DNA from: Hermodice carunculata
Taxonomy: Eukaryota; Annelida; Polychaeta; Eunicida; Amphinomidae
Direction: 5' to 3'
Assembly (NCBI GenBank): GCA_964020975.1
Contig: CAXHWN010002187.1
Coordinates: forward strand, 1,318,501-1,382,500
DNA length: 64,000 bases
The notes under the pieces were generated by a model. It was not told the DNA's origin and made no database searches. It was given only the letters and a program-made list of their open reading frames with translations. A program made the position numbers and the translations under genes. Shown piece by piece: positions 1-13,470 of the stretch; position 1 is the first letter of the stretch, and every line of letters begins with the position of its first letter.

Positions 1-177
1 AAGGATGAATGTATGGTCCATACCTGTCTGCACTGTGATCGAGTTAAGTTGCCATTCGTCAAGTCAAGCTCAATTACACAAACAATGCAAAATTAATACT
101 ACACTTTTTCCTCAGACTCCATCCCTTCCAGCTAAGGGGCATAGAAAAGTAGCTGAAAAAAGTGAAATCGAAAGAAT

Positions 178-543
178 GTGCACATCATCTGGATGGCACC
201 GTGTCCACTGCATAGACTGATGATGCGCCATGTGTGCATCATCTGGATGACATCTTCTCCACCATAGACTGATGATGCACCATGTGTACATCATCTGGAT
301 GAAATCTTCTCCAACATAGACTGATGATGCGCCATGTGTGCATCATCTGGATGACATCTTCTCCACCATAGACTGATGATGCGCCATGTGTGCATCATCT
401 GGATGACATCTTCTCCACTGCGTAGACTGATGATGCGCCATGTGTACATCATCTGGATGACATCTTCTCCACCATAGACTGATGATGCGCCATGTGTACA
501 TCATCTGGATGACATCTTCTCCACTGCGTGGACTGATGATGCG
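178..543. repeat. Minisatellite, about seven units of 52 or 54 bp
   Basis: The segment CATCATCTGGATG recurs at 183, 237, 289, 341, 393, 447 and 499, so the unit is 52 or 54 bp. The 54 bp units carry CCACTGC before TAGACTG or TGGACTG, and the 52 bp units carry CCACCA or CCAACA. Units are about 95 percent alike by eye, suggesting recent expansion. The array gives spurious reading frames on both strands. Confidence 0.95.
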
Positions 544-3463
544 TTCTTTATTCATTAATAACCGTTACGTGTCGAACGCGCACGATTCGAATTTAAATTG
601 CTAAACATGACCCAGTGGGCATGCGAAAAAGAAATGAACAGACACTCAGATGTTTTACAAAAGACTACCTGGTTCTCGTCAAAATTATACACGCGAGCAA
701 TATATGCTATATTTTAAAGTACCGTAATTGAGCCGGTACGGTTTGAACTCGTGTGTCCACCTGTGCATTGGGAAGGCTTTCTTCCAGGTAATGCACATAT
801 ATTTTTTAACTTAATTTTATACCGCTGTACCCAAAATTTATGTTGTTTTTTTTTTTCTGTGTGAAGAGGGGCAAAATAAGTGGGTTGATGTGCTCCACCT
901 GTGGAGACAACTTCAGCCTGTGTAGTCCCATTAGCTGTCACTATAATTCGAAACCAGGAACATGTAGTAAAAAACCTGCAGCAAGAAACTGTGTGTTGGC
1001 AAATCGACATACACGTGGTGGTGCCTAACTCACAAACCCATGTGCATGCGGCTCATTTGCTCATTTCTTTTCACTTTAACTTAATAGTCCACTAGCATCT
1101 TTGTTTGGTATATTGTTTACCTGAATCTCTTCATGTCACTGCTAACTGGCAGAAAACTAAAGAGCATTCTGTATGGACGTGTTTGACCACCGGAAACAGG
1201 AGACAAGTCTTTTACATTTTTTTACCTAGAACATACGGATTCTCGGGTGCATGGAATACAAGTCTATGCAGGAACATTGATTTATGATTTCTTGGGAACA
1301 AGGAATTAGGGGTTTTAAATTTTTAGAACAGGAATGGTACAACAACCCCTCTGTAACAGAAGCCCTAATGGGGTTCACGTCTGGGGAGCAAAATCTGACG
1401 AATTAAGAACACATCGAGTCCAGCTTCTGTTTTCGAAAAAGTGTAATGCAAAAATTGATTTTGATAAAACATATTAATTCACTGTAAAATTCATATTTGC
1501 AAGTTGGTCAGTATGTAGAAATACAGCGTATGAATTGAACCTGCTCTGTCCAAGCAAACAATTCACTTGACACAAGAAAGATGGCATTTGTATTCTGTCA
1601 TTCCTGGTACTTCTCGATATATTTTCTTGTACTTGAACAAATCCTTTTAAAAGACAATTGCTTCTATGTCCAGCTGCACACAGCATGGGTAAAAGCGTGC
1701 ACCTGAAGGGGTGCGCATGCAGGAAGGTACACCAGCCGACTGTTGAAGCAGGGAACAAATGCAGTAGAGTATAGGCCAGTTTGCCGACAGGACGGATTGT
1801 TACATGCAGCAGGCTAGTGGGTATGACGGAAGCCACGGGTTTATTCTGTTTCCTGGCTGTGACAATTAGGTTTTCCGCCTGACTTACAAGTGTAGCGCTG
1901 ATTATAAATGTTAGAGGCATATCATGATTATTTCATTGTGTTGGGGAATTGTCAGAGAACTCTCATTCTGGTTCGCTTAGAATCACTTATTCACCACCAT
2001 TTTGCCAATATGGGGTCTTTATATTGCTGTCTGTAATCTTCAAGATACGTGTAATTTCATCTGCCTCTAATATTCACAATTTGAATACGTCGACCTCCCA
2101 CAAGGACGGGCCATTCATAATGGCAACATTTCAAAGTGATGGATGTTTCTCCTTTACGATAGAGAATACAAACTCTATGCATGCTCTGTGCCTGTCTGTC
2201 GTCTTATTGTTCCATTTCCACTTGTTCTGTGTGCAATTTACCAATTTGTTCCGAATTTGCAACAGCCCGCCCGCAGACTGACAGCCCACTGATGGGCAAA
2301 CTCTGTCACACAGCGCCTGCTCAGCACCGCTCCACATCATTGTAATTCCGTGCGCTGCTCAGCCACGTTTTACCTGTGTGTGTCTGTAACCCTTTCTCTC
2401 GTTCTAAAATTGCTGTTAGAACCCCTTCGCCTCTTTGGGGTTTACATATATATATACATATTTCTAAATTTTCAAAATTAATTTTTGACGTCTTGCTTTT
2501 ATTGCACGCTGACTCGGTAGTACAAGTAGCCCTAACCCGGACCTATAAACCCTCTTCCGACCTGCCCCCTCGCTTCATAGCCCTTTGCATATTATCTTCC
2601 TCTTACCACTCGTCCGGCCACCACCAAACTGTGTGTCTGCCATCTGGTCACATCCATGTGGAGTCTATTCTCTGCGTCTCTAAATGTTCCTTGCATCAGT
2701 CCCTTCTGTCCCGAAAGTTACATTCAATCAAAACTTGCACAGAGATACTTGTGATCTCAGAAGTAGGACTCGAAGCAGCAGAAATATTGTATCAGGAATT
2801 TTTGTCTATAGCAACAGGACATATATGGATAGATTTTGGATTTGTGTGCGCACGAAATGAATGTGTAGGACAGAAAGACGCAAGGACTCGCTGCCATAAA
2901 AGATTATATGCGAGAATATGTTGCATATAATCAGGAACGATTTGTGAAAGAATCTGGAGGGTATTGAATATATTGGTCGTGCAGGCAGAACTAAATATGT
3001 GGACTTTACGGGGCAGTGATTCAGTCTAGTCATATTTATGATCTTGTATATCAGGACCTCTTTGACCTATTATTATAAGGAAATACAAATATATTGGTAC
3101 AATCTCCAATATTTCGCACGATAAACTTCCAGTATTCTTCCCGCCACCCTCAACTCATGGTGCAATTAATGTTTGCTGCGATGATAATATATGCAGAATG
3201 GTTTCTATACATATATATCCGTATTTATACTATATTTCCATGAAAATCACATTCCTTATCTCCATAGCTCAAAAGAGGACAACAAAAGAATTTGAACTAA
3301 AAGATACGCAAAATGGTGTGTTAAGTAAACATATGAGATGGCTTCATAAAGATATATGGATGTGATATTCTTAATAAGCCAGGCGACTTGAACAGACATT
3401 TCCCTTCTTGTGCAGATTTATATAACTCAAACAAGAGTATTTGTATCTCAAACTACACCTTTG
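544..3463. other. Non-coding 5' flank, nothing recognised
   Basis: This AT-rich stretch has no gene that I recognise. The longest open frame is 148 codons on the minus strand (1474-1920), with no known motif and no codon-use or splice support. Confidence 0.5.
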
Positions 3464-3464
3464 T

Positions 3465-3543
<79 letters not shown>

Positions 3544-3604
3544 TTCATTCATTCATTCGTTCATTCATTTGTCTGCTCGCTTGCTTGTTCGTTTCTTTCG
3601 TTCT
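3464..3604. repeat. Tetranucleotide microsatellite TTTA grading into TTCA and TTCG
   Basis: About twenty TTTA copies run into ATTC copies and then into TTCG/TTGC-like tetramers. The gradual change of unit along the array shows point mutation followed by further expansion. Confidence 0.95.
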
Positions 3605-4468
3605 TAATACTTTTTTTTCATGAGTGGTTGCTCCACACGTAACAAGTGACCGGAAGTCAAGGCGCGATGACATGCCTCAAAGAGAACATAAACGAATATA
3701 TATTATATTTTACCGGACTCCATGGCAAAACTTACAGAACAAATGAAGGAAATATTGCATGTCCATCCACGTCAATGTGAGATGCATGTCATTTTAGACG
3801 GCATATTTGGTGTGTGTCACAGTTCTACTTCTCGACGTTTCATGCATTTGAAGATAGTCTGTGCCCCGGATGAACTGGTGTACTTTGACTCTTTAAGTCT
3901 CATAAAATAAAGACATTGATATACGCTTACGCATTTTTTTAAAAGACACGGTTAAAATGTTTGTTAAACTTGGAAAATATTGTTGGTGTAAATTACGTGG
4001 CTATTTTCGTAATGACAAGACAGGGATAAAGATTTGTAACTGATGCAACAGAGAATTTCGACTACATATGTAAACACTAGAACTGTAAAAAAAATGTTAC
4101 ACATGCTAAGCTTATAAATATAAATATATTTTTTAATTCTGGTTGCAACAGGAAGTCGTTATTTCAGGGATCGGGTGCATTATGTCACAACTAAAATTTC
4201 TTATCAAAGAACTTGTCTTCTATAAATCTAATACAATTTAACTTTAACGGTCTAAACACATTCAAATATCTGTACCACGTCCCTTCAAATAAATATCAGC
4301 TGTGTGCATGTGAATATCAACACTTTGTTATTATCAGGCTAAAAGTGTAATAGGTGAATGATTATTCAGAGACGAAAACAACCGTTTTTCCGACAAAGCA
4401 AACTTGGGAGGCTTTTTCCAGGGTGGGAGGAGGTATCTTGTTTTGTTCGGGGTGCACTGGACAGGATA

Positions 4469-4470
<2 letters not shown>
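3605..4470. other. Non-coding, nothing recognised
   Basis: AT-rich DNA with no recognisable coding, RNA or repeat feature. Confidence 0.5.
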
Positions 4471-4516
<46 letters not shown>

Positions 4517-4543
4517 GCCTGTATGTGTGTGTGTGTGTGTGTG
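4471..4543. repeat. Microsatellite (TCTG)n followed by (TG)n
   Basis: About eleven TCTG copies are followed after a few bases by about ten TG copies. Confidence 0.95.
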
Positions 4544-6555
4544 GTGTCTGTAGTGTCTGTGAGTTGGATACAACATAAAAAAGTAACACATGGCTACTCT
4601 GAGGTCCATTCGTCAAAGATGGCGTCTGATATCTCTAAAATGTAGGTGGCTAATTCACAGGGGCAGACAATGTCCATGGAACTTATTGATAATGATATAT
4701 TTCCCACATGTAGTAAATGTCAGTGAATTATTTTAGGACAAACGAAATAACTCTCACACGGTATTCAAATTGTTGGTTACTTCATATTATTTTGGATCCG
4801 TTTGTTGTGAAATAATTTCAGTATTCGTGAAGTTTTACTTTTTCTTGGTATTTGACAAACAAAATGTATCAGATACGTTTTCACACTTTTGTACGTTTAA
4901 GTCTATACTGCAAACACATGGTGAATTTTGATTGAATGATTCAAAAAAGTTGATTTTGTAAAAGAAAAGGACACATGTAACAATGTTGTGTGCCTCCAGC
5001 TGAATACGTATCTAATAACACACAACCCGAGAATGAAACCGACGTATTGGGGCTTGTGCTTTAAACTACCATGCAGCACTACCTCGTTGTTATTGTCCTA
5101 TTTCTGTTTATGGCTGATGTCTTGTGTTCGTACTGTAGCCACTGTCTTATTAAGGCCATTCTATTAAGTCCAGCGGGTTATCTCAATGAAGAAATTCTGC
5201 CGTACACAAATATTCTGGTAGGCCCGACACGTGTATGCCCTGTGAAATACATACATGTTGATAAAGTAATAGAGTGAAATTGTAATTTTGTAGGTTAAAT
5301 AACCAAATTATTCCATAATGTTTGCTGTACATCTAGATCTATAATAGACAAACCCGGTGTTTTCACATATAAGAGTTATGATCCATCAACCAAGCCAATT
5401 TAACACCCAACCAGAGCCAAGCGAACTAAAGCGACATCTATTGGATAGGAACATGAATTTGTAAAGTTTGCTGCTCCGAATTGAAAGGACGGTAATTTGA
5501 TCTCAATAAATGTCCGAACATTGTACTGTACATGTATTAGATTGAATGTAAATTGTGGTTTTTATTTGTATGGTTGTGTCGCTAATGTTACATTTTGGTT
5601 CATCCATTTTAAACCAATGGTTATATCAGATTATCATTCACGATAAAATTCACAACAGTTTCGATGACACTTTGTGTGCCAATATGCTATTTTATTTTGG
5701 CGGCCACATGAATTGTAAGTAGAGCGTGTTTCTTATCTTTATCCGCCCGAAATCTCTCCCGTGAACGTTATTAAGCTTTATAATTGATGAATTACGTTGA
5801 GACACATAGTAGTCATCGCAATCGCAGTAGAGACATCTGCTGTTCAATTTGTTTCAAATCAAAAGACAAAATACACCTTTGTACATAGCATTGGCAGTGC
5901 ACTTTACACGAATTTAAAATTACTTTTTTGTATACTTTCTGATAAGTTTTAAAATTTGAATTAAATATTATTGACTCGACTTTTTCAAAAAAAAAAAAAC
6001 TGCAATAAAATTGCACGGACCGCAAATTGAATATGTGTCCTTCAATTTAATTTTCAATATGACAATTATGACGTCATCATGGTACATAGCAGCAGCGGTC
6101 AGTGATCAGTGATTTTCTCTTGTTCGCTTTATGTGTTATGCTTTGAAGGGGACGCTAGCTTGTGCTGAAGGCATTAATGATTCTCCAAGGCATTTATCCC
6201 AATATGTGAATAAAACTATTTAAATTTAACCCTTAGGTAAAGATATGAAAGCAAAATGCTGTTCCGGAAACATGATCTAAAATAACTAACTGAAGATGCT
6301 GGGGCACATTTTGGACCCAAATTGATCATTGTGAGGTGCCCTCAGACCACAGTAGGTAGACACCCAATATCAATGGGTGTAATAAAATGAAAGGGAGAAT
6401 GAAACAGGTCCACAGAATAATACTAACTCTCTAAAAGCGTCCACGCCAGAGAGGTACCCGCTGGCATAAGTTTCCCTGCATGTTTTAGAAGGCAATGGGC
6501 TACCTCATATCTATTGTAATGGGACTGTTACATTGAATGTTGTGATACCTTATAA

Positions 6556-6556
<1 letters not shown>
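4544..6556. other. Non-coding, nothing recognised
   Basis: AT-rich DNA. A 68-codon open frame at 5071-5277 begins with a hydrophobic stretch like a signal peptide but has no other support. Confidence 0.5.

Positions 6557-6602
<46 letters not shown>
6557..6602. repeat. (CA)n microsatellite
   Basis: About 22 uninterrupted CA copies. Confidence 0.97.
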
Positions 6603-6603
<1 letters not shown>

Positions 6604-6839
6604 TTTATCTTAAACACATTTATTTCATATGGATTGCCTAAATAGTTACAAAGAACTAATCTGGAGGCTCTCCACAACAAGATGACGCACAAAGAATTTA
6701 CAATACACACAGGACATACAATCTATGGATTGGCATGTGGTTTGACATAAATATTTGGTACAATTGGATCGAGAACAAATCTCAAACGTTGACAGCTGAA
6801 AAATAATCTGACATATCAATATAATACACTAGAAGTGGC

Positions 6840-7227
6840 TTAAAATACAAAGCGTCTCGTGTTCACAATGTAGGTCTGCACAGTTTCAAATATTTGGTAA
6901 TTAACATCATCACTCAGTTCTGAGTTGCCTTGTTTGAAGTATTGTATGAGTATGTCACTAGCTAAGGGAACTAAGAGATTTGGATGTACACCAGGTGCTA
7001 GGGTGTGACACATCGTATCCAGTAACGCTTGCCTAAGCACTAAGAATTTGGGACAGGTCAGCTGAGAAAAACCAAGGCGCAACTGAGAGTGTGACAGATA
7101 TTTGGAAAGCGCTTACCGTATGAAAAGTAGGAGGGTATGGGGTCAACAGATAATAAGGTCGATTTTAATTTAGATTTGAAGATATCAAGTGACCCAGACT
7201 CTCTGATATCGAGTGGTAAGTTGTTCC

Positions 7228-7237
<10 letters not shown>
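6840..7237 (-). mobile_element. LINE (non-LTR retrotransposon) C-terminal fragment
   Basis: The minus strand reads FWNNLPLDIRESGSLDIFKS at the high-coordinate end and LRLGFSQL, then RQALLDTMCH, LSDDVNYQIF and FVQ-like VQTYIVNTRRF towards 6843. This is the familiar tail of CR1/L2/Jockey-like LINE ORF2 proteins after the reverse transcriptase. The two parts lie in different frames, and the segment that normally holds the C-x-C...H...C zinc knuckle between LRLGFSQL and RQALLDT is missing. The upstream part of the element stops at a (CA)n array. It is a dead fragment. Confidence 0.8.
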
Positions 7238-7279
<42 letters not shown>

Positions 7280-7280
7280 C
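7230..7280. repeat. (CA)n then (TA)n microsatellite
   Basis: About 20 CA copies followed by about five TA copies. The array abuts the LINE fragment and marks its break. Confidence 0.95.
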
Positions 7281-7834
<554 letters not shown>

Positions 7835-10343
7835 CACATTTATTTCACACAATCGTTTGCTTATGTGTCAAGTTTAAAAATATTGGCTGCAGCAATGGTT
7901 TTGGTTTGATGCACAAACTTATGCATGGACATGTATCACTTATGATGATGTGCTTAGTAATATATAGATATGTATCACTTAATATGATATGATATTCTTC
8001 ACGTTTGAAAAGTAAACAGGTCCTGCTCATTTCCACAGAAGAAATATTCATCGCAAATTACCGTCAAGATGTATATAAAACTTCAACCCCAGAAAATAAT
8101 CCACATCTCCCCTGTCATCATATAATTCCCACACATATATCTCTCGTATGATGACATGCTGATGTAGCTTCCTTCTCGATCACCTTATATCGGTCATATG
8201 TTTTTGCAAATTTCTGGACCACGGAAAAGACAGGTCTCTGTCAGCATATGTGTTGTTACATTTCCAGTCCCTACTCTGATCATCTCGTCTGCTATACCAT
8301 GCGACACAACGGCTTGTTATCGATATTAATAAAGGATAGTTATCAAACGAATCAAGGAAGCGAACTGCAAATTATTGTTTTTACTCTGCGCCTTAATCGA
8401 CTGGAAAAATACATGCTCTGAGGGCTTGCCTTTGCGCTAACTGAATAAAAAAGCACACATGATGGACTCGAATTGAATTAGAGCAAAGTGGAAATGGGAG
8501 ATTTCCACATTAAAAGTTAAACATTACCTGGTTAATAGGATTTGAATGGGGTGAACGGTGCGATGTGCTTTGTCATACCTTTTGCATTGTTCTCCGGTGC
8601 AAATTTCATCAGACCACAAAATACTGTGTCGTATCAAGCGGGTCATCGCTAGTGTAAAATTATCTCTTGAGTGTCCTGTCTAATTATTTGTTATTGCGTC
8701 GGCGTTGTGTTCGCACCGCCCGAGGGGACAGCTTCGACTCATCATTATAGCTTCATTTTGTGGATTAATTGGAACATGTAGTACAAAAATGAATTAGGGA
8801 AACTAGCAATAAAACACTAATCACTCTGACAGAAACCTACCAACTCTTGATGCACATTTGGCTCCCCGGACACTGACACGAGGCCCGCACGTGCGCTAAC
8901 CAACCCTGTTGTCAGCGGGGAGAGGAGCTGTTCACAAAAGCCCCTGCGTCAAGTCGTGCCAAAACTTCGCTGCTATCGGCCCAAATTCCTCAAAATTAAT
9001 CAAACATCGTGCAGTTTCTTGCCTGGGGCATATGTACTTATTTCTGCGAGACTGACATAATATATGCGAATTGTACAGAGATATAATCACTTTTTGATGG
9101 AACTAAACACGTTTACATCTGATTTCAATAATGCAGCCAAAACAAAGTTCGATAAAACTTCAGGGCAACGAGCATTATTATTGCACTGTAATAATCCAAA
9201 TTTTTTTCTCAGAGCCTTCAGTTGGCAGTTCAGCCTGAGTACAAACTCAATCATTATTTCTCAGTTTGTGGATTAAGTCACTGAAGCTGTTCATGAAATA
9301 GTGGATCTATAACTTTGCAAATTAGATGTGTTTTGTTTAAGGGAAAATCTTGAGTATATCGCCAGAATCTCAATAAGAACTTCATGAGTGTAGACGTTTG
9401 GAGCGTAATTAAATGCATTTCTATGACACGTGCCATTCAACACAGCACGTGTTTCACATATTTATAGATAAATATCCTAAATACAGATTGATAAACTGGG
9501 AAGCTGATCAATGTTATGACAAAATTCAAGGTGAATCGTTTGAACATGCAAATTCAATCTTTAATGTATTTTTCGTCAGTCCCATTGCTCAATCAGGGAG
9601 CAGAACGAGATGTTTAAAGGGCGTGCTTTCTTTCTGTTTATACCTACAATGTTGTCCAAAACGCTTCAATTTTTTTCTCCATATATAAACATGCTGTCGA
9701 GTCAAATATGACCGGGAAAACACAGTGTACAGAAACCCATAATTTCAATGAAATAATGTAGCATCAGTATCAATTGACGTTTGTGAAGCGCCCGTACACT
9801 TGATTCGTTTCCAGGTCTAGGGCATGATACTGGTTGACCACAGAGGCAATCCTGTTTGCATAGTGGTTTCACCTGTCTTGTCTCATATATTATTTGAACA
9901 GGCGGGGGGGGGGATATTATTTAGCGGCTCTTCCACGAAACCGTATTGGTATAAGATCTTTTAATAAGACAAAATTTTACCAGTGTCAAAATAACAAAAT
10001 CTTAATAAAGTTCGATGTGCAATTCATAAAAATAACAGAGTAGCAGGTTCACGTGGATTTCAAACTTTAAAGAAAAAATTGCAACACGAAAATACACATT
10101 CTTAAAAGTTTATCGAAACTATATTTCTTATTTCTGGAAGGACAGTTTAAGTATGCAGGGGAATTCAGCCATCATTTTTACATTTGTTGTTTGTGTTTCG
10201 TTTTAACAGAGACCTCCATTACCTCGTATTGTTCCAGCTCTAACTTCATTTGAAAAAACTCACCAGAGATTTTTTCTCTATTCTACTTTCAATATAGTGA
10301 TCATATAGTTAATTGTGATTTAATTTACCATTACTTTTTGCAT

Positions 10344-10346
<3 letters not shown>
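7835..10346. other. Non-coding 5' flank; GC-richer block at about 8830-9010
   Basis: Mostly AT-rich and featureless. The block 8830-9010 is richer in GC, free of simple repeats, and shares a 13-mer (TCAAGTCGTGCCA, 8949-8961) with another such block at 12984. A G10 run lies near 9904. Confidence 0.45.

Positions 10347-10397
<51 letters not shown>
10347..10397. repeat. (TA)n microsatellite
   Basis: About 25 TA copies, ending where the MITE at 10398 begins. Confidence 0.95.
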
Positions 10398-10398
<1 letters not shown>

Positions 10399-10866
10399 TC
10401 CTGCTAAAAAGAGAGAACGATTTCATTGATTTAACATGGAGTATGATAAATATGTTGGTTTATATGGAATTAGATGTATCATTTCCGTAAAAGGAACGGG
10501 TTGTTAGAAGACGAAAGGTCGGCTTCTACTAACATTCCAAAGATGCACCCCCCCCCCCCCCCATATCAAACTGTGAAGTCTGCTTCCAGTGATCCGCACG
10601 ATCCACATGTCGGGGATTGTTGACGTCAAAGTAGATGGACATGTTGGCTGTGAAGTCATTTTAAAGCCCCTGAAACCTCAATGTCAGACACACTGATCAC
10701 CAAAGTCTGACCTTTGTCCCACTTTCGGGTCAATATATTGCACTACATTCGATCAAGTATGAAGTAGTGTATTGCATAAAATTATAGTGGTTCGTCCAAT
10801 TCCATATAAAACACCGTATTTATCATACTCCATGTTAAACCAATGGAAGTGTCCTTTTTTGAAAAG
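10398..10866. mobile_element. MITE-like element with about 85 bp terminal inverted repeats and TA at both ends
   Basis: The left arm from 10398 (CTCCTGCTAAAAAG) and the reverse complement of the right arm ending at 10866 (CTTTTCAAAAAAGG) align over about 85 bases at roughly 75-80 percent. They share the exact core TTAACATGGAGTATGATAAA. TA lies immediately outside each end, fitting the TA target duplication of Tc1/mariner elements. The 300 bp interior has a C15 run (10548-10562) and no coding frame. The superfamily is inferred only from the TA, which is weak because both flanks are TA-rich. Confidence 0.65.
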
Positions 10867-10883
10867 TATATATAAATATGTTT

Positions 10884-10885
<2 letters not shown>

Positions 10886-10940
<55 letters not shown>

Positions 10941-10962
10941 GTGTGTGTGTGTGTGTGTGTGT
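10886..10962. repeat. (TG)n microsatellite
   Basis: About 37 TG copies with one slipped TT. Confidence 0.97.
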
Positions 10963-11519
10963 TTTCAACTGTGTGAGCAGCAGTGACAGAATGGGAAAGA
11001 TAGCACTGAGCAACTGATAAGGATTTTGTGTACTTTATTGTGTAGGAAGCTGAATACACAATCCATTTATATACATGATTTTTTTGCCGGCCAAGGACGT
11101 GTATTCCCGTTTAATTCAAATGTTGTAGTAACTCTGAATAAACCCCTGGTTTTTGCAGCTGATTTAGCCTTTTTATATATGCATATTTTATCCATTTACT
11201 TATATCTGCTGTCAGAAATTTTGTCTTTCCACATATAGATGTTTACGTCGTTAAATTGTAAATCATAATGGAAATTGGTGCGAATATACCAGCCTCGCCA
11301 TCTTGACGGCAGTGCCAGAATGAGCACCAAATCCTCTCTTCTTGTCTTTATTGTGGGCATCTCTGCAAAGGAGATGTGGCTGATAGGCTGCTAGGTATTT
11401 ACATAGACACTAGTGATTAACGTAAATCCAGGACAAACTGGCACTTTGCAGCTTTGATATCAATGACAGCAAAAAACATTTACCAGATTTCACTTTGATG
11501 GTTGCTTGACTCGTTACTA
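10963..11519. other. Non-coding 5' flank, repeat-free
   Basis: No coding or repeat feature seen. The part 11290-11510 is of balanced composition and could hold regulatory DNA, but nothing in the single sequence proves it. Confidence 0.4.
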
Positions 11520-11610
11520 AAGTACATGGTACTTAAGCACTTGGTACATTAAACATTAAATATTTTAGATAAGCACTTGATACATACATAAATGATGCAT
11601 GAGTACATGA

Positions 11611-11704
<94 letters not shown>

Positions 11705-11965
11705 TGTATAATGCATGACCACACGATACATACATATACATTGCATGAGTACGTGGTATGTACACAATGCATGGGCACATGATTCATACACACAATGCCT
11801 TAGTGCATGATACAATCGTGCACAATACAGGAGCAAATAATACGTACACAATACATGAGTACTTGATGCGTACGTACACAATGCACAAGCACGATACGGA
11901 CGCACGCAATCCATGAGTGCATGATACATGACTACTTCAATACATGAGTACGTAGTACATATCAT
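11520..11965. repeat. Degenerate tandem array around ATGCATGAGTACATGATACA, split by (TA)n
   Basis: Variants of a unit of about 25-30 bp, with the core CATGAGTACATGATAC, recur through the stretch (for example near 11600, 11745, 11770, 11850, 11910 and 11945). A pure (TA)n run at 11614-11702 lies inside it. The 150-codon minus-strand frame here is made wholly of this repeat. Confidence 0.8.
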
Positions 11966-13386
11966 GCTCCATGTTTCCTGATATTCCCGTAAGAAGTACA
12001 AAAAAAGATGTAAGCTAGTTCATGGAGGTACTAACGAGTTATAAGTCCATGGCTAGTTTTTAAGACAGTTAATACTAGCGCTAGATAATTCCTACGTTCA
12101 ATTAATAAACGCAACAAGGTGTTGTTATGATTCATGTTTCTCTTTAACTTTGCAAATTGGCCATACAAATGTCAAAAACAGTATTTTGTAAATTGAGCGG
12201 TCAATTAGTGAACTGACAGAACGACAGTTAAATTAATAAAAGATTAGATTGTCCAGAATATGCTACACTGAAAATAGGAATGTAGGTTTGATATGACATT
12301 AATTTGGGGACATACCAGTAGTTGTCTCGTGATCAAAAGATAAACTTCATACACAATGAATTGTTTTCTGTGATACAGTTCACTGACTCTAGTTCACTGA
12401 CTCTAGTTGAGAAGTAGAAAATCTTCCTCATTTGCCCCGGAGCCATTGAGCTGGTGTATTGGTACAATATGTGATTTTGTGCAGGGACGGGGCATTGTCT
12501 TGCTGGGTGCTGACCGGCAATGAAGCAGCTTTGCTTGGGAGACAAGGCAAGCTACCCTGTGTCCCTTCACGCTGCATCAGGGCCCGCTAATGAACAAATA
12601 TATTACCCAACCTTGACGTGATTACGGCGACTTATCTTACATTTGTTTTGCCAAATTCTTCGTTGATATTATTATCCACATTTATTTCCTATTTTTTACG
12701 GATAACAGGCCCCGAAAAACCAGTTAGGTGCACTTGCAAATCGAGTAAGCGGAATGAATGTGCGCCAAAAGCCATAGCGAGGTCCTAGGAAACAAATCAC
12801 ACCACGCAAATAGAATTACACATCGAGTAATTGACATTCAATTTCTATCAAAAAGCATGGAGCATGTTACTGTACAGGCACATGATCGTATCTGACAAAT
12901 TCAATTGCGTACGTGTGTTCTGTTCTGCGGCCCCTGCCGCTGTATATGAATATTAGTCTGTTGTTGCAGGAGTGGTGCCACCCTCAAGTCGTGCCAGAAT
13001 CGCTTGCACTTGTATCGCGTCGTGGTTCTACGCTGTGCCTTCTCTAGTCACCTCGCCAGCTCTGTAACACGGCAATTCAATAATTAATGATTTTTCAATT
13101 TTCTAAACGTGCCCAGAATGCATATGACAGTCAATTGTACCTGCAGAAACAAACTTAGTTTCGGGTTGGTGTACACAAAACTAGTGTACAATGATGAATC
13201 AAATTTTACTTAAAGGTATTATGTGTAAAACATCTCCTAATTGATAAGATGACTGGGTGTGAAAGATAGCGATTATGCTTGGGTAAATAAAGGCATAACT
13301 CTCAGATAATTGGGATTAGCGATGGCCAAGTGCGAGTCCGCGGCTCACACGTCTTAATGTCGAGAATTGGTCATCAGTGCGTGAAA
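11966..13386. other. Non-coding 5' flank; possible regulatory block at about 12890-13100
   Basis: A 14 bp duplication (GTTCACTGACTCTA twice) lies near 12376-12408. The block 12890-13100 is GC-richer, repeat-free and contains the 13-mer shared with 8949-8961. No coding evidence. Confidence 0.4.
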
Positions 13387-13403
13387 ATCTCTCTCTCTCT
13401 CTT

Positions 13404-13446
<43 letters not shown>

Positions 13447-13470
13447 CTCTCCTCTCCTCTCTCTCTCTCA
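13387..13470. repeat. (CT)n microsatellite
   Basis: CT copies with a few TTC and CCT interruptions. Confidence 0.95.

Noticed and set aside
178-543. Regularly spaced repeats considered as a CRISPR array
   Set aside because: The whole 52-54 bp unit is repeated with no unique spacers, and the DNA is animal. It is a minisatellite.
1474-1920. 148-codon minus-strand open frame
   Set aside because: No known motif, ordinary AT-rich surroundings and no splice or family support; such a length can occur by chance in 64 kb.
11549-12001. 150-codon minus-strand open frame rich in Cys, Tyr and His
   Set aside because: It is the translation of a degenerate tandem repeat and a TA array.
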